DNA of 64,000 nucleotides from Deinococcus radiotolerans (GTDB lineage: Bacteria; Deinococcota; Deinococci; Deinococcales; Deinococcaceae): NCBI RefSeq assembly GCF_014647435.1, contig NZ_BMPE01000007.1, positions 1 to 64,000 on the forward strand, read 5' to 3'. The notes beneath the pieces are model-generated. The model saw nothing but the letters and a program-made list of their open reading frames with translations, was not told the origin of the DNA and did no database searches. Positions 19,369 to 30,901 of the stretch are shown piece by piece. A program made the translations under genes and the position numbers. Numbering within the stretch: position 1 is the first letter of the stretch; every line of letters starts with the position of its first letter.

Positions 19369-20690
19369 AGATCCGCAACCGCTCGGCGCTGATGCGTTTC
19401 ATCGCGCTCGCCATGTTCCTGACGCTGGTGTGGGCGTACGCGCAGCTGGAGTGGGGCGCGCCGCAGGGCGTGAAACGCAGCGTGATCCAGTCCCGCGGGT
19501 CCATCGTGGCCGCGGACGGACAGGTGCTGGCCACCAGCATGAACGGCAAGCGCGTGTACCCGCAGGGCGCCCTGGCCGGTCAGCTGCTGGGCATGATGGG
19601 CGACACCGAGGGCCTGGAGGGCCTGGAAGCCGCGTACAACGGGCCGCTCGCGTCGGGACAGACGCTGAAGCTGACGCTGAACACGCAGATTCAGGCGGCG
19701 GCCGAGGCGGCCCTCGCCAAGGCCGTACCGGCGCACGAGGCAGAGTACGGCTCTGCGCTGGTGATTGAAACCCGCACCGGGCGGCTGCTGGCGGCCGCCA
19801 CGTACCCGCCCTTCAACCCGAACGAGTGGCGCACGTTCAGCGACGCGGACCGCCGCAACCGGCCGTTCCTGGACGTGTTCGAGCCGGGATCGACCATCAA
19901 GGCGCTGGTCGTGGCCGCCGCGATGAACGAGGGACTAACCACACCGAACACCCTGTACAGCACGCCCATGAGCCGGTACGTGGGGGGCCGCTGGGGCAGC
20001 CGCATCGGGGACGCCGTGGCGCACCCGGCGACGCTGACCACGCAGGGCATCCTGAGGTACAGCAGCAACGTGGGCATGAGTCACGTCGTCGAGCACTTCA
20101 AGCCGGAGCTGATGCGCGGCTACCTGAGCCAGTACGGGTTCGGGCAGGACGTCGCCCTCCCGACGCTGCCTACCGCCACGGGAAAACTGCAGGCCCTGTC
20201 CCGCTGGAATGACCTGGTGCGGGCCACGAACGCGTTCGGGCAGGGAATGAGCAGCACGAACCTTCAGCTGATCTCGGCGTTCAACGTGCTGGCCAACGAT
20301 GGGCAGTACGTCGCGCCGCGGCTGGTCGAGGGGGCGGGCGGGCAGGACCGGCGTGAGGTGATCCGGCCAGAGGTGGCCCGCACCACGCGGCAACTGCTGC
20401 TGAACGTGATCAACGAGGGGATCTTCTCCCAGGCGGGCATCAAGGGCTACGACCTGGCGGGCAAGACGGGTACGGCGCAGGTCGTGGTGGACGGGCGCTA
20501 CTCCAGCACGGTGTACGACAGTGTGTTCGCGGGATTCCTGCCCGCAGAGGCGCCGCGCGTGACGATCACGGTCATGGTGCACGGCGCGAAAAAGCAGCAT
20601 CACGGGTCTCAGCTGGCGGCCCCGATCTTCCGGGAGATCTCGGCGCAGGTGCTGTCCTCGTGGGGGTCAGCGCCTCAGACCGGTCAATGA
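19359..20690 (+). CDS. class B penicillin-binding protein (FtsI-like transpeptidase)
   Basis: The 443-residue protein has one N-terminal membrane anchor (about 12-30) and a periplasmic transpeptidase domain. The active site motifs are complete: SxxK with Ser178 in EPGSTIKALV, SxN at 235-237 in RYSSNVGM and KTGT beginning at Lys369. It cross-links septal peptidoglycan. It is shorter than the typical 550-600 residues because the N-terminal pedestal between the anchor and the transpeptidase is only about 100 residues. It ends the cluster; murE, murF and mraY do not follow, unlike in E. coli. Confidence 0.9.
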   Translation: MEVKIRNRSALMRFIALAMFLTLVWAYAQLEWGAPQGVKRSVIQSRGSIVAADGQVLATSMNGKRVYPQGALAGQLLGMMGDTEGLEGLEAAYNGPLASGQTLKLTLNTQIQAAAEAALAKAVPAHEAEYGSALVIETRTGRLLAAATYPPFNPNEWRTFSDADRRNRPFLDVFEPGSTIKALVVAAAMNEGLTTPNTLYSTPMSRYVGGRWGSRIGDAVAHPATLTTQGILRYSSNVGMSHVVEHFKPELMRGYLSQYGFGQDVALPTLPTATGKLQALSRWNDLVRATNAFGQGMSSTNLQLISAFNVLANDGQYVAPRLVEGAGGQDRREVIRPEVARTTRQLLLNVINEGIFSQAGIKGYDLAGKTGTAQVVVDGRYSSTVYDSVFAGFLPAEAPRVTITVMVHGAKKQHHGSQLAAPIFREISAQVLSSWGSAPQTGQ

Positions 20691-20742
20691 GAGCCGAATG
20701 AGATGTGATGTGGACTGGGCATCAGCCTGAAGCGCCCATGAC

Positions 20743-20769
20743 AGAGTCCTCACGGACCCTCAGTTTTTT
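20743..20769 (+). terminator. first terminator after the pbp gene
   Basis: AGAGTCC pairs with GGACCCT (one mismatch) over a 4-base loop and is followed by CAG and six T residues. Confidence 0.55.
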
Positions 20770-20792
20770 CTGGTGATCCACCATACAAAGGC

Positions 20793-20834
20793 GGCGAGGT
20801 TCAGCACCGGTGGCTGGCTGAACCTCGCCTTTTT
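20793..20834 (+). terminator. second, strong terminator after the pbp gene
   Basis: A perfect 13-base-pair stem, GGCGAGGTTCAGC against its complement with an 11-base loop, is followed by TTTTTC. It is one of the best intrinsic terminators in the window. Confidence 0.9.
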
Positions 20835-20842
20835 CATGGCCC

Positions 20843-21040
20843 CATGAGCGTATACGATGAGAAAATAAATGAGAGCATTAGAAGATATCTCATTTTTAGA
20901 TTTAATTTCTAGGGAGGAGATTTCCATTTTTTTATATCAAGTCTAGAAAGAATTGATATTTATAATGAGTTCATAAATGTGAATATCTCAGAAATGACCC
21001 ATTTGGGACCCTTAGGCTCATCTCCAGGTTAGTGGAATTC
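20843..21040 (+). other. AT-rich island with a broken small reading frame
   Basis: This 200-base stretch is markedly AT-rich inside GC-rich DNA. One frame runs from ATG 20869 to TAG 20944 and reads MRALEDISFLDLISREEISI near its start. A T7 run at 20927-20933 is followed by a second open frame to 21032 that reads as ERIDIYNEFINVNISEMTHL. Adding one T would join them into a peptide of about 54 residues. Upstream of the run AGGGAGGAG looks like a ribosome site. It may be a foreign remnant, a slippage site, or non-coding. I cannot call it a gene. Confidence 0.4.
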
Positions 21041-21144
21041 TTCATTCCCAGCCGGACCGAGCCCCGAGCATCAGGGGACCCCGCAGGACCGCTTCATTTC
21101 ACCGCAGCCAGGCACGCACACCGCCGCGCCTGACAGGAGAGTTC

Positions 21145-21702
21145 ATGTTTCAACCGTCCATTCGCCGACTGCACGCCCTGATCGTGGCTCTGCTCGGCTT
21201 CGCTGGCGCCACCCCCGCACTCCCCGCCAGCAGCATCGCCACCGACGCCGTCCGCGACGCCCTGGCCCAGACCGCCCCCGCCCAGAACAGTGCCCAGCAG
21301 GCCGCGCAGAACCGCGCCGCCGGCGTGGCCGCCACCCAGCAGGCCAGCGATACCGTCGCCTACACGCCCATCCGCGGCAAGAGCGTCATCGCGCGCAGCA
21401 CCGCCTACAACAGCACGCCCGGCCAGACCGACGCGTCGCCGTTCATCACGGCCACCGGCACCCGCACCCGCCCCGGCGTGATTGCCCTGTCCCGCGACCT
21501 CCTGCGCATCTTCCCGTACGGCACCCGCGTCATGATCGAGGACCTGAGCGGCAAGTACAGCGGCATGCTCAAGAACCGCGTCTTCATCGTCGAGGACACC
21601 ATGGCCGCCCGCAAGACCAACTCCGTGGACGTCTGGATGCCCACCCGCAGCGAAGCCCTGAACTGGGGCGCCCGGCAGATCCGCATCACTGCCGTCCGCT
21701 GA
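21145..21702 (+). CDS. secreted 3D-domain protein
   Basis: The 185-residue protein has a signal peptide (about 1-28, ending ALPAS), then an Ala/Gln-rich linker. Residues about 80-183 form the small double-psi barrel of the 3D (three-aspartate) family: STAYNSTPGQTDASPFITATGTRTRPGVIALS, IFPYGTRVMI, and the last Asp in NSVDVWMP. Relatives are wall-associated lytic transglycosylase or stationary-phase domains. ACAGGAGAG precedes the ATG. It is followed by a clean terminator and is probably monocistronic. Confidence 0.85.
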   Translation: MFQPSIRRLHALIVALLGFAGATPALPASSIATDAVRDALAQTAPAQNSAQQAAQNRAAGVAATQQASDTVAYTPIRGKSVIARSTAYNSTPGQTDASPFITATGTRTRPGVIALSRDLLRIFPYGTRVMIEDLSGKYSGMLKNRVFIVEDTMAARKTNSVDVWMPTRSEALNWGARQIRITAVR

Positions 21703-21718
21703 GCCCCACCCCACCACG

Positions 21719-21750
21719 CCGCCGCTTCCCACCCGGAAGCGGCGGTTTCC
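21719..21750 (+). terminator. terminator of the 3D-domain gene
   Basis: CCGCCGCTTCC pairs with GGAAGCGGCGG across a 5-base loop and runs into TTTCCTG. Confidence 0.85.
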
Positions 21751-21802
21751 TGTCCCAGCCGGACCGCAGCGCCGCGCAGGGCAGGTGATATCCTCCGCTG
21801 TC

Positions 21803-22978
21803 ATGACCCCCGCCCCCGACCGGACGCTCGCCTGGACCCTGGCCCGCGCGCACCTGCGCCGCCGCCGCACCCAGAACGTCCTGACCATCCTGGGCATTGC
21901 TGTGGGCGTCATGGCGCTGATCGCCGCGCTGAGCCTCACCAACGGCTTCACCCAGGCGCTGATCAGCGCCACGCTGCGCGCCAGTCCCCACCTGAGCCTC
22001 ACCGCGTACAGCCCCAGCGGTCCCAACGCCGAACTGGAACGCGCCATGAGCGACGACCCGCGTGTCCTGGCGTTCACGCCCTTCCTGGCCGACAAGGGCC
22101 TCCTCACCCGCCCCGCCAGTGAGGGGCGCGCCGCCGGTGTGGACTTCACCACGCTGTTCGGCGTGGGCCCAGCTGCCGCGCGCGTCCTGGAACTGCCCCC
22201 CGAGGAGCGCGCCATGCTGGGCAGTCTGAAAGACGGCGAGGTCATGCTGGGCGCCGCCCTGGCCCGCAGCGTCGGGGCGTTCCGCGGCGAGCAGGTGCGG
22301 CTCCTGAACAGCGGGCAGCGCCGCACCGCCCTGAACGTCCGCGGCGTGTTCCAGACCGGCAACTACCTGATTGATTCGGCGTACGCCTTCACGAACCTGA
22401 AGACCCTTCAGACTCTGCAGGGCACCGCGAACATCACCGGGTATCAGCTGCGCCTGCACAACCCGAACCTGGCCCCAACGGTCGGGGAGAACCTGACCCG
22501 CACCCGCGCGTACGCCGCGCTGCCCTGGCAGAGCCTGTACGGCACCCTGCTCGACCAGCTGGCCCTGCAGAAGAAGGTCATTGCGTTCGTGGTGCTCCTG
22601 ATCGTCGTGGTTGCCGCGTTCGGCATTGCCAACGTCCTGACGCTCGCGGTGTTCGAGAAGACCCAGGAGATCGCCATCCTGCGCGCCATCGGCGCCACGC
22701 GCGCCCTGATCACCCGCGTGTTCCTCATGGAGGGCCTGATCCTGGGCCTGGGCGGCCTGCTGCTGGGGAACCTGCTGGGCCTGGGCATCAGCGCGTACTT
22801 CACGGTGCGGCCCTTCACGCTGCCCGGCGACCTGTACTTCATCACGACGCTGCCCGTCGAGGTGAAACTCACCGATATCCTTGCCGTGAACGCCGTCGGC
22901 CTGACCACCACCCTGCTGGCCGCGTTGATCCCCGCCCGGCGCGCCGCGAGCGTCGAGCCGGGCCGCATCATCCGCTGA
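21803..22978 (+). CDS. ABC transporter permease, FtsX/LolC-E type
   Basis: The 391-residue protein has an N-terminal membrane helix (about 21-45, LTILGIAVGVMALIAALSL), a long extracytoplasmic domain, and three C-terminal helices (about 268-290, 315-340, 360-385). The FtsX signature VFEKTQEIAILRAIGATRALI lies between the first two of these. This is the MacB/LolC permease layout for lipoprotein or peptide export. No ATP-binding subunit adjoins it, so its partner must be elsewhere. The ATG at 21803 has TATCCT 8 bases upstream. The frame opens 6 codons earlier at a GTG, which I reject because it precedes the -10 box. Confidence 0.88.
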   Translation: MTPAPDRTLAWTLARAHLRRRRTQNVLTILGIAVGVMALIAALSLTNGFTQALISATLRASPHLSLTAYSPSGPNAELERAMSDDPRVLAFTPFLADKGLLTRPASEGRAAGVDFTTLFGVGPAAARVLELPPEERAMLGSLKDGEVMLGAALARSVGAFRGEQVRLLNSGQRRTALNVRGVFQTGNYLIDSAYAFTNLKTLQTLQGTANITGYQLRLHNPNLAPTVGENLTRTRAYAALPWQSLYGTLLDQLALQKKVIAFVVLLIVVVAAFGIANVLTLAVFEKTQEIAILRAIGATRALITRVFLMEGLILGLGGLLLGNLLGLGISAYFTVRPFTLPGDLYFITTLPVEVKLTDILAVNAVGLTTTLLAALIPARRAASVEPGRIIR

Positions 22979-23031
22979 ACCGCGTCCCCGACCGCGGTGC
23001 CCGCCCTGCGGCGCGCCCTACCATGCAAGGC

Positions 23032-23351
23032 ATGGCGTACGACCCCCGCATCAGCTATGACCCCACCCGCAAACTGACCGACGGTGACGTCCTGAGCAGC
23101 AAACCTGACGGCTGGTGGGGCGACGCCGGGAAGCTGTACCGCGACTTCCCCTTCCCGAACTTCATGGACGGCGTGAACTTCGCCGTGCGCGTCGCCCAGC
23201 ACGCCGAGGAACGTGGTCACCACCCGGACATTCACATCCACTACCACTACGTGCGCGTGAACTACTACACGCACGACGCGGGCGGCGTCACCCAGCTGGA
23301 CCTGGACGCCGCGCAGGCCCTCAACGACCTGCTGGCCGGAGACGCCCCCGC

Positions 23352-23355
<4 letters not shown>
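23032..23355 (+). CDS. 4a-hydroxytetrahydrobiopterin dehydratase (pterin-4-alpha-carbinolamine dehydratase)
   Basis: The 107-residue protein contains the PCD signature HHPDIHIHYHYVRVNYYTHD followed by GGVTQLDLDAA. It dehydrates the 4a-carbinolamine formed by aromatic amino acid hydroxylases, recycling the pterin. No phenylalanine hydroxylase lies in the window. TACCAT ends 7 bases before the ATG at 23032, supporting this start over the in-frame ATG three codons earlier. The stop TGA overlaps the TTG of the next gene. Confidence 0.92.
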
Positions 23356-23814
<459 letters not shown>

Positions 23815-23825
<11 letters not shown>

Positions 23826-24480
23826 CCGCCGGACCTGCCTTGGGCAGGGTCCCGGCGGGCAGCAGCACCGCGCGGGCCGGCGCGCCGTCCACCTCGGCCA
23901 GCGGCAGCGGCAGGCACATCAGGTCGTACTCGCCATCCGGGACGCCCGCCAGATTCAGGCTCTCCAGGATGAACACGTGCGCGTCGCGGCACGCCGCGTG
24001 CCCCGGCAGGTCCTTGCTGGTCAGCGCGTCCACGCTGGGGCAGTCCGTGCCGAGCAGTCGCACCCCGCGCTGCGCCGCGGCCCGCACGAACTCAGGGGAG
24101 AGGGCCGGGAAGTCCTGCGGGAACGCCGCCCAGTGCGCGGGCTGACCGGTGCGCAGCAGCAGCCGGGGCGGCAGGGTGTCCGGCAGGTCCGCCAGGGCGT
24201 CGGCGGGGACCGCCCCGTCCCGCGCCGTCACGCCCAGCACCCGGCAGCGGCCCATGTACACCGCGAGCGGCACGTCCTGCAGTTTCACGCCCGCATCGTC
24301 GTAATGCCACGGCGCGTCCACGTGCGTGCCCGTGTGCGTGCTCGTGCACAGCTCGCCGGTGTTCACGCTGTCTCCCGCCGCGATCCGCGCGCCCGGATTC
24401 ACCCGGAAGGGCGCGTCCCCCGGCCAGTTCGGATGACCAGGGGTGAGCAGGCGGGAGATGTCGTGCGGGAAGGTCAGCAT
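23815..24480 (-). CDS. cyclase family protein, kynurenine formamidase-like
   Basis: The 221-residue protein has HTGTHVDAPWHYDD, the metal-binding signature of the cyclase/KynB family, with a second conserved block LLGTDCPSVDALTSKDLPGH. KynB hydrolyses N-formylkynurenine in tryptophan breakdown. Family members also act on other amides, and no other kyn gene is nearby, so the substrate is open. TAGGCT lies 5 bases before the ATG at 24480. It is divergent from the BTAD regulator. Confidence 0.85.
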
Positions 24481-24564
24481 GCCCCAGCCTACCGCGGCGC
24501 TGGGACGCGCCGCAGGCCACTACCGCCGCTTGTGCCGGGGCGCGAACATCCCTGACAATGCGGC

Positions 24565-26934
24565 ATGACCCTGCGGACGCTCGGCGCCCTGTCCGTGGAA
24601 GGCGTGACCTTCCGCCGGGAGAAGGTCCTGCTGCTCCTGGCGTACCTGTGCCTGGAGGGCCCCCAGCCGCGCCGACGCCTCGCGGACCTGTTCTGGCCCG
24701 ACGCGACCAACCCCATGAACTCCCTGGCGCAGCACCTCGTGCACCTGCGCGGCCTGCCGGGCGCCCTGGCCGAGGACGGACCGCGCGTGGCCGCCGCGAT
24801 GCCCTGCGACGCGGCGCAGCTGCGCGACCTGACCCGCCGCGGCCGCCACGAGGAGGCCGCCGCGCTGTACGGCGGGCCGTTCATGGACGCCCTGACGATC
24901 CCGCTGGGCGCCGACCTGGAGGAATGGGTCTTCGACACCCGGGACGCCATGGGTCAGGCCGCCCGCGCCGCCCTGACCGCGCTGGCCGCCCAGGCTGCCG
25001 CGCACGGTCAGCGGGTCCGCGCCGGGGAACTTGCCGCGCAGGCCCTGACGCTGGACGGCGCCCCACCCCCCGACGAGCTGGACCTGCCCAGGCTGCACCA
25101 CCTCCTGACCCTCGCGGGGCATCCCCTGGCCGCGCAGGTGGACCGGGACGCCCGCAGCCTCGGCCTGAACCTCAGCGCCGCGCCCGCCCCGGTGAGCGCC
25201 CCCTTCGTGGGCCGCGAGACGGAACTGAGTGCCCTGAGCAGCCTGACACCCGGCCAGACCGCCTGGATCAGCGGGCACGCCGGGATGGGCAAGACAGCCC
25301 TCCTCGAAGCGCTGGCGCGCAGCGGCGGCTGGACCGTCCTGCCCGGCCGCGCCGACCCGCCCTACGCCACCCTGGCCCCCCTGACGGGCGCGCCCCCCAC
25401 CACGCCCCACGCCGCCCTGAGTGCCCTGCGGGACGTTAAGCTGCGCGTCGCCGTGGACGGCTGGGACACCACCGATCCAGCCACGCAGGGCGCGCTGGCG
25501 CAGGCGGCCGCCGCGCGTCCCGGCGCGGTCATCGTTCTGGCTGGACGCGGCCACCCACCTTTCGACGTGGACCTGCACCTGCACCTGGGCCCACTGACCC
25601 CGGAGGACCTGCGCGCCCACCCGGACCTGCACGCCCGCACCGACGGGCACCCCGTCCTGGTGGGGCACGCCCTGCGCGGCCAGCCGCTGGACCTGCGCCT
25701 GGGCGCGCGCGTCCGCGCGTACCCCGAACACGTCCGGGACACGTTCCTGCTGCTGGCCCTGCAGGATCAGCCGAACCTGCGCGCTACCCGCGCCGCACTG
25801 AACCTGGACGCCGACACCTTCGCCCGCACCCTGGCCTCACTGACCACCGAGGGCCTGACCAGCGAGACGGGCCGCGTGTACGCCGCGGCCACCATCCGCG
25901 AGCACCTGCACCAGATTCACGTTCACGCCGCGCTGCTGCACCTGCGCCTGGCCCGCGCCCTGCCCGGGGACGCCGCGTGGCCCCACTACGACCGCAGCCG
26001 CGACCTGTGGGAGGACGCCGACGAGACCCGCGCCGCCCACGCCGCCCGCCAGCACGCCCAGGCGCAGCTGAAACGCGGTCATCCCGGCCAGGCCGCCGCG
26101 CTCCTCGATACCCTCACGCACCTGCCAGCGCTGGCGGTGACGCACGCCTGGGCGCTGATCGGCGTGGGCCGCTACCAGGACGCCCTGAACCGCCTGACCG
26201 CCCTCAGCGCCCACGACCAGCAGGTCAGTGACGCCCTGGCCGCCCGCGCGGTCACCCTGATCCGGCTGGGCCGCACCGACGAGGCCGTCGCCCTGGCCGA
26301 TCAGATCAGCGGCAGCGGCCCTGACGCCGCGCACGCCGCCAGCGTCCGCGCGCACGCCGCCCGCATGCGAGAACAGTGGGAGGACGCCCGCCGCCACGCC
26401 ACGCTGGCCGCCCAGCTGTGGAACCTGCACGGCGACGACGAGGCGCAGCTGACCGAGCTGGGCATGGTCGCCCGCGCCCAGGTTGGACTGGGTGAGGCGC
26501 CAGACGCGGTCTTCGAGCCGCTGCTGGAGCGCGCCCGCGGCATTCCCAGCGCCCGCAGCCGGCTGCTGCTGAACTACGTGATGCTGCTGGGGGCCCTCGG
26601 CCAGCACGGGCAGGCTGAGGCGCTGTACCCCGACCTGATGCAGGCCCTTCAGGACGCCGGGGATACCTTCGGGCTGGCCAACGTGCACATCAACCGCGGC
26701 GTGGACGCCCACGAGCGGGGCGACCTGACCAGCGCCGCCGAGCAGTACCGCGCGGCCATCACGTACCTGCGCGGCACCGGCAACACGCGCCTGCTGGGCG
26801 TCGCCCTGAGCAACCTCAGCGAGATTGATCACAACCTCAGCGCCTTCGAGGACGCCCTGACCCTGCTGGCCGCCGCCGGACAGCACGACCTGGTCGCGCA
26901 GATCCGCCGCAACGCCCAGCTCACGACGCCCTGA
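24565..26934 (+). CDS. BTAD/SARP-like regulator with STAND-type ATPase and TPR repeats
   Basis: The 789-residue protein has an N-terminal winged-helix-like region (about 1-80, MTLRTLGALSVEGVTFRREK), then a BTAD helical repeat domain (about 85-200). A P-loop ATPase opens at FVGRETELSALS and has Walker A GHAGMGKTALL (about 240) and Walker B-like VAVDGWD (about 298). From about 450 to 780 it is built of helical TPR-type repeats. This is the AfsR/MalT-like plan of signal-responsive activators. GACAAT lies 5 bases before the ATG. It lies 46 bases upstream of a secreted subtilase on the same strand, so the two are likely co-transcribed. The ligand is not known. Confidence 0.85.
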   Translation: MTLRTLGALSVEGVTFRREKVLLLLAYLCLEGPQPRRRLADLFWPDATNPMNSLAQHLVHLRGLPGALAEDGPRVAAAMPCDAAQLRDLTRRGRHEEAAALYGGPFMDALTIPLGADLEEWVFDTRDAMGQAARAALTALAAQAAAHGQRVRAGELAAQALTLDGAPPPDELDLPRLHHLLTLAGHPLAAQVDRDARSLGLNLSAAPAPVSAPFVGRETELSALSSLTPGQTAWISGHAGMGKTALLEALARSGGWTVLPGRADPPYATLAPLTGAPPTTPHAALSALRDVKLRVAVDGWDTTDPATQGALAQAAAARPGAVIVLAGRGHPPFDVDLHLHLGPLTPEDLRAHPDLHARTDGHPVLVGHALRGQPLDLRLGARVRAYPEHVRDTFLLLALQDQPNLRATRAALNLDADTFARTLASLTTEGLTSETGRVYAAATIREHLHQIHVHAALLHLRLARALPGDAAWPHYDRSRDLWEDADETRAAHAARQHAQAQLKRGHPGQAAALLDTLTHLPALAVTHAWALIGVGRYQDALNRLTALSAHDQQVSDALAARAVTLIRLGRTDEAVALADQISGSGPDAAHAASVRAHAARMREQWEDARRHATLAAQLWNLHGDDEAQLTELGMVARAQVGLGEAPDAVFEPLLERARGIPSARSRLLLNYVMLLGALGQHGQAEALYPDLMQALQDAGDTFGLANVHINRGVDAHERGDLTSAAEQYRAAITYLRGTGNTRLLGVALSNLSEIDHNLSAFEDALTLLAAAGQHDLVAQIRRNAQLTTP

Positions 26935-26980
26935 CCGTGACCCGCCTACACCTCAGATGCTGCCTGCCGGAGGGACCCTC

Positions 26981-28654
26981 ATGACTCGATCCGCCTGCCC
27001 CGCCCGCCTCACCGCCCTGAGCCTGACGTTGCCGTTCGCTCTGCTGGGGACCGCGCCCGGCCAGTCGGCCCCCACCCCATCACGGACGCCGCCCACCCTG
27101 GCCGCGGTGCGCCCAGCCGGACTGTTCCCCGAGGCCGCCGCGCCCGGCGAGACCGCCTGGATCTACGGCCTGACTGGCGTGCCCGCAGCAGGGCAGCTGA
27201 ATGTCGGCGGGCAGGGCGCTGCGTACCGCTTGGACCGCGACAGTGGCTGGCTGGCCTTCACGGTGCCCCGGAACGCCGCCGGTGGGCCGCAGAACATCAC
27301 CCTGCGCGGCGCCCCCCAGACCCTGAGGCTGAACGTGCTGACCGTGCCGCCTGGTACCGCCGCCCTGCTGTACGTCCGTCCGGAGGCGGTGAAGACCGTG
27401 CAGGCGGAGTACCGCGGCCGACTGCAGGTGCTGGCTGAACGCTGCGCCACGCGCTGTCCGCAGGAGGTGCAGGCGACCCTCAGCGGCCTGAGCGCGCAGC
27501 CGCCGCCCACGCTGACGCCCGTGCGTGTCCCCGTGCGGGGCGCGACCCCGCCAGCCGCGGCGCCCCTGGCGGCCCCCCGCGCGCCTCAGCTGACCCTGAA
27601 CGCCCTGCGCGCCACCACCCTGACCCAGCTGCTCAGCCCGGCCGTGCGGGGAGCAGCGGCGCCCGCTGACTCCATCTGCTCGGCGCTGGCCGGCACCGTG
27701 CCCGCCGCTGGCCTGCCGCTGGGACAGGTGCTCACGCTGCTGGAACTCGTCTTCGCCGGGGACCTGCAGACCGACCCCACCCGCGTCGGCTGGCCCGACC
27801 AGGCGCAGGACCCGCCCTACGCGAAGGCTGCGCCCGCGGACGTGCTGGCCCGGTTGCTGAACCTCCGGTCCGCGGGTGGCAAGGGCGTGACCATTCACGT
27901 GCTCGACACGGCCAGCGCGGCCGATGATCCCTTCACGTACAGCGGGCAGTACTACAACGTCAGCTTCACGGGCCGCTCCGGTCACGGCCGCGCCATCGGG
28001 CAGATTGCGCAGGTGGTCGCGCCGGGCGCGGGCGTCACGTACCGGCAGGTGTGCGGCGCGGACGGCACCTGCTCCACCCTGAAGACCGTGCAGGCCCTGT
28101 GTGCTGTCGCGGACGAGGCGCGGCGCGGCGGGCGGCACGTCGTGAACCTCAGCGTGGGCAGCCCGAACCCCACGCGCGGCCTGGAACTCGCGCTGCGGGA
28201 ACTGGCGGGCCTGGGCGTTCCCACGGCCGCCAGCTACGGCAACCGCGACGACTGCCCGCGCCTGAGCCCCGGGGACCGCTGCAACCACTACCCCGCGGAC
28301 TGGACGCGCTCCTTCGAGTTCGGCCCGGCCATCACCTTCGCGTCGCGCAGCCTGCGGCCCACCATGCTGCTCAGCGTGGCCGGGTGGGACCTCGCGGGCC
28401 GGCAGCTGGCCACGTACAACCGGGGCGTGGGCAACCCGGGCGTGCTGACCGAGCCGCCCAGTGTGCAGGCCCCCGGTGAGTTCTGGCTGGGCGCGCCCAC
28501 GTTCCCGTACTTCGGGACGAGTTTCGCCGCGCCGGTCGTGAGTGGGGTGCTGGCCCGCTGGATGAGCTGCCAGTCCGGCGTGCCGCTGCTCCCGCTCGTG
28601 ACGGCCAGCGATCAGCCGCCCATCGCGCCAGCGGTGAGCAACGCCTGCCCCTGA
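26981..28654 (+). CDS. secreted S8 family serine peptidase
   Basis: The 557-residue protein has a signal peptide (about 1-28, ending TAPGQSA) and a beta-sandwich N-terminal region (about 45-140) resembling IPT/TIG domains. A linker with four cysteines follows, then a subtilase domain. The triad is Asp309 in VLDTAS, His335 in SGHGRA and Ser514 in [11 protein letters not shown], with the oxyanion Asn in SYGNRDD. Extra cysteines ([22 protein letters not shown]) suggest extracellular disulfides. The start ATG at 26981 has GGAGGG in front. It is the second subtilase in the window and the likely operon partner of the BTAD/STAND regulator. Confidence 0.87.
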   Translation: MTRSACPARLTALSLTLPFALLGTAPGQSAPTPSRTPPTLAAVRPAGLFPEAAAPGETAWIYGLTGVPAAGQLNVGGQGAAYRLDRDSGWLAFTVPRNAAGGPQNITLRGAPQTLRLNVLTVPPGTAALLYVRPEAVKTVQAEYRGRLQVLAERCATRCPQEVQATLSGLSAQPPPTLTPVRVPVRGATPPAAAPLAAPRAPQLTLNALRATTLTQLLSPAVRGAAAPADSICSALAGTVPAAGLPLGQVLTLLELVFAGDLQTDPTRVGWPDQAQDPPYAKAAPADVLARLLNLRSAGGKGVTIHVLDTASAADDPFTYSGQYYNVSFTGRSGHGRAIGQIAQVVAPGAGVTYRQVCGADGTCSTLKTVQALCAVADEARRGGRHVVNLSVGSPNPTRGLELALRELAGLGVPTAASYGNRDDCPRLSPGDRCNHYPADWTRSFEFGPAITFASRSLRPTMLLSVAGWDLAGRQLATYNRGVGNPGVLTEPPSVQAPGEFWLGAPTFPYFGTSFAAPVVSGVLARWMSCQSGVPLLPLVTASDQPPIAPAVSNACP

Positions 28655-28687
28655 GTCTGGGCGCGCCGCACGACCAGGGGGCAACGA

Positions 28688-28722
28688 AAAGCCCAGCCCT
28701 TCAATGCGAAGGGCTGGGCTTT
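28688..28722. terminator. bidirectional terminator between the subtilase and gyrB
   Basis: AAAGCCCAGCCCTTC pairs perfectly with GAAGGGCTGGGCTTT over a 5-base loop. The A-tract on one side gives a CTTTTCG tail on the minus strand, so it serves both converging genes. Confidence 0.9.
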
Positions 28723-28742
28723 GGTCTGGGCGTGCTGTGGGC

Positions 28743-30752
<2,010 letters not shown>

Positions 30753-30850
30753 GTCACTCCTGGGGCGCGCCCGGCGGGGTGGCCGGGCGGCGCTGGTGGG
30801 TGGGTGAGTGGGGGTGGGAGGCGCGCTGGGCGCGTCTTCTGTGTCTGTTC

Positions 30851-30879
30851 AGTATACTACCAGGGTTGAAAATGGTCAA
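30851..30879 (-). promoter_or_regulatory. gyrB promoter
   Basis: On the minus strand TTGACC, a 17-base spacer and TATACT form the best sigma-70 promoter in the window. Its transcript start should lie near 30844, giving a leader of about 90 bases with a ribosome site. Confidence 0.85.
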
Positions 30880-30884
30880 ATATT

Positions 30885-30901
30885 TTACGTCTATAGCAGA
30901 A
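30885..30901 (-). promoter_or_regulatory. candidate DdrO/RDRM operator of gyrB
   Basis: TTCTGCTATAGACGTAA on the minus strand fits the 17-base radiation/desiccation motif. One half, ACGTAA, is perfect and the other, TTCTGC, matches four of six positions. It lies 5 bases upstream of the gyrB -35. In other Deinococcus genomes gyrB belongs to the DdrO regulon, which supports the reading. Confidence 0.55.
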
